Positions 5,252 to 8,596 of a stretch of DNA of 8,596 nucleotides are shown here, in pieces (positions within the stretch are counted from its first letter, which is position 1; every line of letters starts with the position of its first letter). The notes beneath the pieces are model-generated. The model did no database searches, was not told where the DNA came from, and was given only the letters and a program-made list of their open reading frames with translations. Location of the stretch: contig JAJZKY010000165.1 in the NCBI GenBank assembly GCA_021803885.1, positions 1 to 8,596 on the forward strand, given 5' to 3'. The stretch is from Planctomycetota bacterium (lineage in GTDB: Bacteria > Planctomycetota > Phycisphaerae > WQYP01 > JAJZKY01). The position numbers and the translations under genes are program-made.

Positions 5252-6205
5252 GGGGGCTTCACCGCCGGGGCCGGGCCATATGGCATCGATGCGCTGGAGC
5301 GTTTCATCGGTTAGCTTGATTTCCAGGGCGCGCATGGCTCCGGTCAACTGTTCCATGGTGCGTGGGCCGATGATGGGGCTGGTGATGACTGGGTTGGAAA
5401 GCAACCATGCCAAGGCGACATCCGCGGGCTTTTCGCCCAGGTCCTTGCACAGCCCTTCCCATTTTTCGAGCTGCGGCCGGATGCCGGCAATTCGCTTCTG
5501 CATGCCTTCGGCGCCGCGGCGGCCTTCTTTAGCGCCGGCCAACACGCCGCCGAGCAATCCGCCATCCAGCGGACTCCAGGGAATAACGCCCAGGCCGTAA
5601 TGGCGGCAGCACGGGAGCACTTCCAATTCAATATGCCGACAGGCCAGCGAATACTTGCTTTGCTCGCTCACGAGGCCCAAAAAGTGTCGCCGCGATGCCA
5701 CCTGATTGGCGGTGGCGATATCCCAGCCGGCGAAGTTGCTGGATCCGACGTAGATCACCTTGCCCTGGGCTACCAGCAGTTCCATGGCCTGCCAGATTTC
5801 ATCCCAGGGGGTGGTGCGTTCGATGTGGTGCATCTGATACAAATCAATATGGTCAGTCTTTAAGCGGCGCAGGCTTTCTTCCGCGGCGCGGCGAATATGC
5901 ACCGCGCTAAGCCCGCGATCGAACTTGGCATTGCCCATCTCGCCATAAACTTTGGTGGCCAGAATCACCTGTTCGCGTCGGTGGCCGCCCTGGGCGAACC
6001 ATTTGCCGAGGATCTGTTCGGTAACGCCTTCGCCCTTTTTCCAGCCGTAGACATCGGCGGTATCAAAAAAGTTGACCCCCAACTCCAAAGCTTTATCCAT
6101 GACGGCAAAACTCTGAGATTCGCTGGCGTGGGGGCCGAAATTCATGGTTCCCAGGCATAATCGGCTGACCAACAAACCGGTTCTTCCCAATGGGGCGTAA
6201 AGCAT
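5234..6205 (-). CDS. Aldo/keto reductase family oxidoreductase
   Basis: This 323-residue TIM-barrel enzyme should be a cytosolic NAD(P)H-dependent carbonyl reductase. The AKR catalytic tetrad is complete: Asp48 and Tyr53 in FFDTADVYG, Lys85 in ILATKVYG and His126 in LYQMHH. Other family marks are the opening LGRTGLLVSRLCLGTMNFG, VIYVGSSNFAGW, the partner-helix region SEQSKYSLACRHIE, WSPLDGGLLGG and the cofactor-binding segment SPIIGPRTMEQL. Length is normal for the 'general stress / voltage-gated K+ channel beta-like' AKR branch. The substrate cannot be assigned. The start at 6205 is supported by AGGAG (6216-6212) 6 nt upstream. It is transcribed alone, from a promoter at 6260-6289, and ends in a terminator. 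Confidence 0.94.
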   Translation of the reverse strand: MLYAPLGRTGLLVSRLCLGTMNFGPHASESQSFAVMDKALELGVNFFDTADVYGWKKGEGVTEQILGKWFAQGGHRREQVILATKVYGEMGNAKFDRGLSAVHIRRAAEESLRRLKTDHIDLYQMHHIERTTPWDEIWQAMELLVAQGKVIYVGSSNFAGWDIATANQVASRRHFLGLVSEQSKYSLACRHIELEVLPCCRHYGLGVIPWSPLDGGLLGGVLAGAKEGRRGAEGMQKRIAGIRPQLEKWEGLCKDLGEKPADVALAWLLSNPVITSPIIGPRTMEQLTGAMRALEIKLTDETLQRIDAIWPGPGGEAPKAYAW

Positions 6206-6259
6206 AAAAAACTCCTGTCAAAGAAGATCGCGCTACTGTATCGACAACCATCAATGCAG

Positions 6260-6289
6260 ATCATACACGACCGGGACGCCAGATGGCAA
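6260..6289 (-). promoter_or_regulatory. Sigma70-type promoter of the aldo/keto reductase gene
   Basis: On the minus strand TTGCCA (6289-6284, five of six consensus) and TATGAT (6265-6260, five of six) are separated by 18 bp. The start would fall near 6253, leaving a leader of about 48 nt before the ATG. No operator-like repeat is evident around it. The rest of the 6206-6483 gap shows no gene. Confidence 0.6.
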
Positions 6290-6483
6290 GCAGGTACGCC
6301 GATGGAAACTGGCGATGCGCCGGGCGATGCTGACGCTGATTTACCTTATGGCGCTAATCGGACGGCACCATGCGAAAACGGAGCGGTCCCGTGGCGGCGG
6401 GTGTCGGGCAGTGGCCAGGCAAACCGGGCATGGCGGAGCCAGGTTTCCCGGCCCACCGCGGCTGATGCTCTCACGCTTGTGCG

Positions 6484-7440
6484 TTAGAGTTCATTGGTGC
6501 GGCGGATGTATTCCATATAGGGCTGCAGGTGAGCGCCGGGACAAAGCGTGGAGACCAATTCCTGATGGGTGTAGCAATGATAAATCGGGATGCGATACAA
6601 ATTACGCAACACCCGCCCGAAATGCACAATCCGATGGAGCTGCGCCGGCGTGGGCTTTTGAACCATGAAATTTCCCAGCGACACCACGCCGATGTTATGG
6701 GCATTCCATATCCAGCGGCCATGAATGGGCTGGGTGGGGGAGTTTTTCAGTTGCAGATAGCGGTCCAGCCAGTGCGGCGGGGCAAAGCCGTCGCGGACAT
6801 GCTCACCACGATATTCGAGTTTACGCAGTTGCCACACGCGGCCGACGCGGTCGATGCCGAAATGATAGCCAATGTCCTCAAAACCCTGGCTGCGCTGCCA
6901 CTGCCGAATGGCTTCCCAGTAGCGTGCGGTGCCTTCATAAGAATCGTCGTAAAACGGCGTGGGGTCGCCGGTGTGATGAAAGGTAATCAGCCGCACACCA
7001 TTCATCGGTTGAATGGTGCGCATGTTGGGGCCGATGGTGGTCCAGCCGGCACGTGGAATAATTCCCAGCGCTCCGACCGGGCGCAGCGGCTGGCGCACGG
7101 GTGGTTTATAGGTGGTCATATGGAAATTGGCCGGTGGAGCATAGCCCACATCCGCCGGGTCGGAGGCCAAGCCCGCATCCGCGGGTAAAATACCATCCGG
7201 TAATTCGCCCACGGTGGCCGATACCGGCTTATTTTGCGACGTGCAGCCGGCCAACCCGAAGGCGGCGCCGGCCATCATCAGGCCGGAAACAAAACCCCGC
7301 CGCGTTACCGGCGCGAAAATTGCCGACCGCGTTGCGAGCTTGGGGGTGCACAGGCTAATACTGGGCATTGGCGAGAGTGGTGTGCCAAGAGACTCCATTG
7401 CAACTTTTGCGGCGTCATCCGCCACTTTTTTCAACGACAT
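6484..7440 (-). CDS. Tat-exported lipoprotein N-acetylmuramoyl-L-alanine amidase (Amidase_2/PGRP fold)
   Basis: The 318-residue product should cleave the amide between MurNAc and L-Ala of peptidoglycan at the cell envelope. The N-terminus has a 46-residue polar leader, then TRRGF (46-50) followed by a hydrophobic stretch, and a lipobox LAGC with Cys66: a twin-arginine lipoprotein signal. The catalytic domain spans about 125-310. The zinc set fits His155 (TFHHTGD), His292 and Cys300 (THQELVSTLCPG); the 8-residue spacing equals that of His122/Cys130 of T7 lysozyme. Tyr192 (GYHFGID) matches the catalytic Tyr, and Thr298 takes the place of the catalytic Lys, as in some active family members. AAG-GAG (7456-7451) lies 10 nt before the ATG; a later start at Met15 or Met25 is possible. 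Such enzymes serve wall recycling or remodelling. The hydrolytic function is family knowledge applied to intact motifs. Confidence 0.9.
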   Translation of the reverse strand: MSLKKVADDAAKVAMESLGTPLSPMPSISLCTPKLATRSAIFAPVTRRGFVSGLMMAGAAFGLAGCTSQNKPVSATVGELPDGILPADAGLASDPADVGYAPPANFHMTTYKPPVRQPLRPVGALGIIPRAGWTTIGPNMRTIQPMNGVRLITFHHTGDPTPFYDDSYEGTARYWEAIRQWQRSQGFEDIGYHFGIDRVGRVWQLRKLEYRGEHVRDGFAPPHWLDRYLQLKNSPTQPIHGRWIWNAHNIGVVSLGNFMVQKPTPAQLHRIVHFGRVLRNLYRIPIYHCYTHQELVSTLCPGAHLQPYMEYIRRTNEL

Positions 7441-8109
7441 GATGTGTTAACTCCTTATTGTTCTCGGCGTTTGATGGCCGCTTTTGTGTAGCCTAACCTT
7501 TTTGGCTTGGCGGACCAAACACGGACCTTTCCAGCACAAGCGCCAGGCGGCGATTTTCCGCCGTCATGCGGATACCCACCTTGCCCTTGAATACCCATTG
7601 CTCTTTCAATCCGGTTAAGGCGGCTCGGCGATAGCGCCGGCATTTGGCGCTGGCCTGTTGGCCGTTTACTTTTACCCGGGTCGCTTTAAGTCTGGGCTGA
7701 TGCAACCACAGTTGGGCTATGCAACCATACTGCCCATGTGGGCCGGGGTTCAAAAAAGAAGCGAATTTTTTCGCTCAATTTTCGCCCGTTTTTCGCAGCA
7801 GATGCATTATGCTGCAACCCAGCGCGGCCGCCGACGGCTGCCTCCGCGGCGAAAAAAGTCCGGCCAAGCCCCGGGCCGAGTGGGCTTGCGGTTGGACAAT
7901 GACCGATAAAAGGCCGCCGCTTACACTATCTGCCGCGTTTTTGCCGGTCCGCGCAACAGTTTTATCCTTGCGCTAGTCCGACTACGCCCAGATAAATCGT
8001 TATCGGCATTTGGCAGCAGGGCAATTAAAAATCCAAGCGGCTTTTTTAGAGCATCACGGCGCGGCCCGGCATGGGCGGGCAGAAGTTAACATTTTGCACC
8101 TCCCTGCGG
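7441..8109. other. Mostly non-coding gap upstream of amidase and glycosyltransferase
   Basis: No gene is convincing. The minus strand holds an 86-codon frame from 7753 (TTG start, no ribosome site) to 7493, ending 37 nt before the amidase ribosome site. Its C-terminal half (GIRMTAENRRLALVLERSVFG) has believable codon use, but I recognise no family; it could be a small protein or a gene remnant. Other observations are a short hairpin GATAA (7991-7995) / TTATC (8000-8004) and an imperfect A-tract/T-tract hairpin near 8025-8047. The stretch gcgaaaaaagtccggcc near 7850 superficially recalls a conserved RNase P RNA segment, but the partner motifs are missing. Confidence 0.45.
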
Positions 8110-8138
8110 TTGCGCGGCGCGGCGTGGTCCGGTATACT
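8110..8138 (+). promoter_or_regulatory. Promoter of the glycosyltransferase gene
   Basis: TTGCGC (8110-8115, three of six consensus) and TATACT (8133-8138, five of six) are separated by 17 bp. Transcription would start near 8145, giving a short leader of about 29 nt before the ATG at 8174, or 8 nt before the alternative ATG at 8153. Confidence 0.6.
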
Positions 8139-8173
8139 CTGCACTTAAGATCATGAGGTGGAACGGAAAAAAA

Positions 8174-8596
8174 ATGACTGAATTTGATGCCCATTCTGAA
8201 GTGAACACCACCTGGCAAAACGCCGCGCCCATTCCATATTGTTCCATGGTGGTGCCCATGTTCAATGAACAGGATTCCGTAGCCGAGCTTTACGCCGGAT
8301 TAACTAAAAATCTTGCTTTATTGGCACGGCCCTATGAAATTATTTTTGTCGATGACGGCAGCCGGGACCAGACGTATTTGCGGCTGGCGGAAATAGCGGC
8401 CGCCGATTCCCGTGTTCTGCTGATCAAACTGCGGCGTAATTTTGGGCAGACCCCGGCCCTAGCCGCGGGTTTTGACCATGCGCGTGGCGAAATTATTTTG
8501 GCTATGGATGGTGATTTGCAGCACGATCCGGCAGAAATACCGAAATTTGTCGCCAAGCTGGAAGAAGGCTTTGACGTGGTCTCGGGGTGGCGGCAA
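8174..8596 (+). CDS. GT2 family glycosyltransferase (polyprenyl-phosphate sugar transferase type), N-terminal part, runs off the right edge
   Basis: The 141 visible residues form the GT-A nucleotide-sugar domain of the DPM1/ArnC/GtrB-like group: SMVVPMFNEQDSV (24-36), YEIIFVDDGSRDQT (54-67), RRNFGQTPALAAGFDHARGEIILAMDGDLQHDP (87-119) with the metal-binding DxD motif at Asp112-Gly113-Asp114, and FDVVSGWR (133-140). Enzymes with this pattern transfer a sugar from a nucleotide donor to undecaprenyl or dolichyl phosphate at the inner membrane, feeding envelope polysaccharide or lipid modification. Members often have two C-terminal TM helices, which would lie outside the window. The start at 8174 is a choice: a GGA 6 nt upstream is weak, and an in-frame ATG at 8153 (adding 7 residues, MRWNGKK) lies very close to the predicted transcription start. 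The reading frame is open to the last base. Confidence 0.9.
   Translation, partial: MTEFDAHSEVNTTWQNAAPIPYCSMVVPMFNEQDSVAELYAGLTKNLALLARPYEIIFVDDGSRDQTYLRLAEIAAADSRVLLIKLRRNFGQTPALAAGFDHARGEIILAMDGDLQHDPAEIPKFVAKLEEGFDVVSGWRQ

Noticed and set aside
6529..7188. Open frame of 219 codons on the plus strand
   Set aside because: It lies wholly within the amidase gene in antisense. The minus strand has the catalytic motifs.
7845..8050. Possible RNase P RNA, suggested by a gaaaaaagtccggcc-like segment
   Set aside because: The conserved partner segment (acagaa ... ggcttac type) and the expected long-range pairing were not found, so the match is probably chance.
8332..8556. Minus-strand open frame of 74 codons
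   Set aside because: It is antisense to the glycosyltransferase DxD-motif region, which is clearly coding on the plus strand.

Overview
The window looks like chromosomal DNA of a PVC-group bacterium, most likely Planctomycetota (Phycisphaerae-like) or Verrucomicrobiota. The reasons are a secreted PEP-CTERM protein with a Pro-Glu-Pro / hydrophobic / Arg-Arg tail, a Tat-type lipoprotein amidase with a long N-region, IS4-like and IS1634-like transposase fragments, and an intergenic island built of degenerate 9-10 bp tandem repeats. This placement is inferred from gene style, because no rRNA or marker gene is present.

Layout, left to right. (1) 1-487, insertion-sequence debris on the minus strand: the N-terminal part of an IS4-like transposase running off the left edge, and the first ~51 codons of a second, IS1634-like transposase. 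The two meet at a sharp junction near 334/335 that looks like the end of one IS inserted inside the other. (2) 497-882, no gene seen. (3) 883-2424, minus strand: a 12-TM sugar:H+ symporter of the sugar porter family. (4) 2425-4155, a long island without a convincing gene, containing several 9-bp tandem arrays, a diverged ~95-bp direct repeat and a GC-rich hairpin cluster. (5) 4084-5213, plus strand: a strong sigma70-type promoter, a ~195-nt structured leader with a 22-codon ORF and a terminator-like hairpin, then the PEP-CTERM exported protein. (6) 5234-6205, minus strand: an aldo/keto reductase converging on the PEP-CTERM gene, with its terminator overlapping its own last codons. (7) 6484-7440, minus strand: a Tat lipoprotein peptidoglycan amidase (Amidase_2/PGRP fold). 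(8) 7441-8173, mostly non-coding, ending in a promoter. (9) 8174 to the right edge, plus strand: the N-terminal part of a GT2 polyprenyl-phosphate-type glycosyltransferase.

The genes do not form one pathway. Transporter, reductase, amidase and glycosyltransferase look like separate transcription units: gaps are 278 bp or more, directions change, and recognisable promoters precede the reductase, the PEP-CTERM leader and the glycosyltransferase. The envelope theme (exported PEP-CTERM protein, periplasmic amidase lipoprotein, lipid-linked glycosyltransferase) is suggestive only. I found no tRNA, rRNA, CRISPR array or complete defence system. The least explained parts are the PEP-CTERM leader, the repeat island and the nested IS junction.
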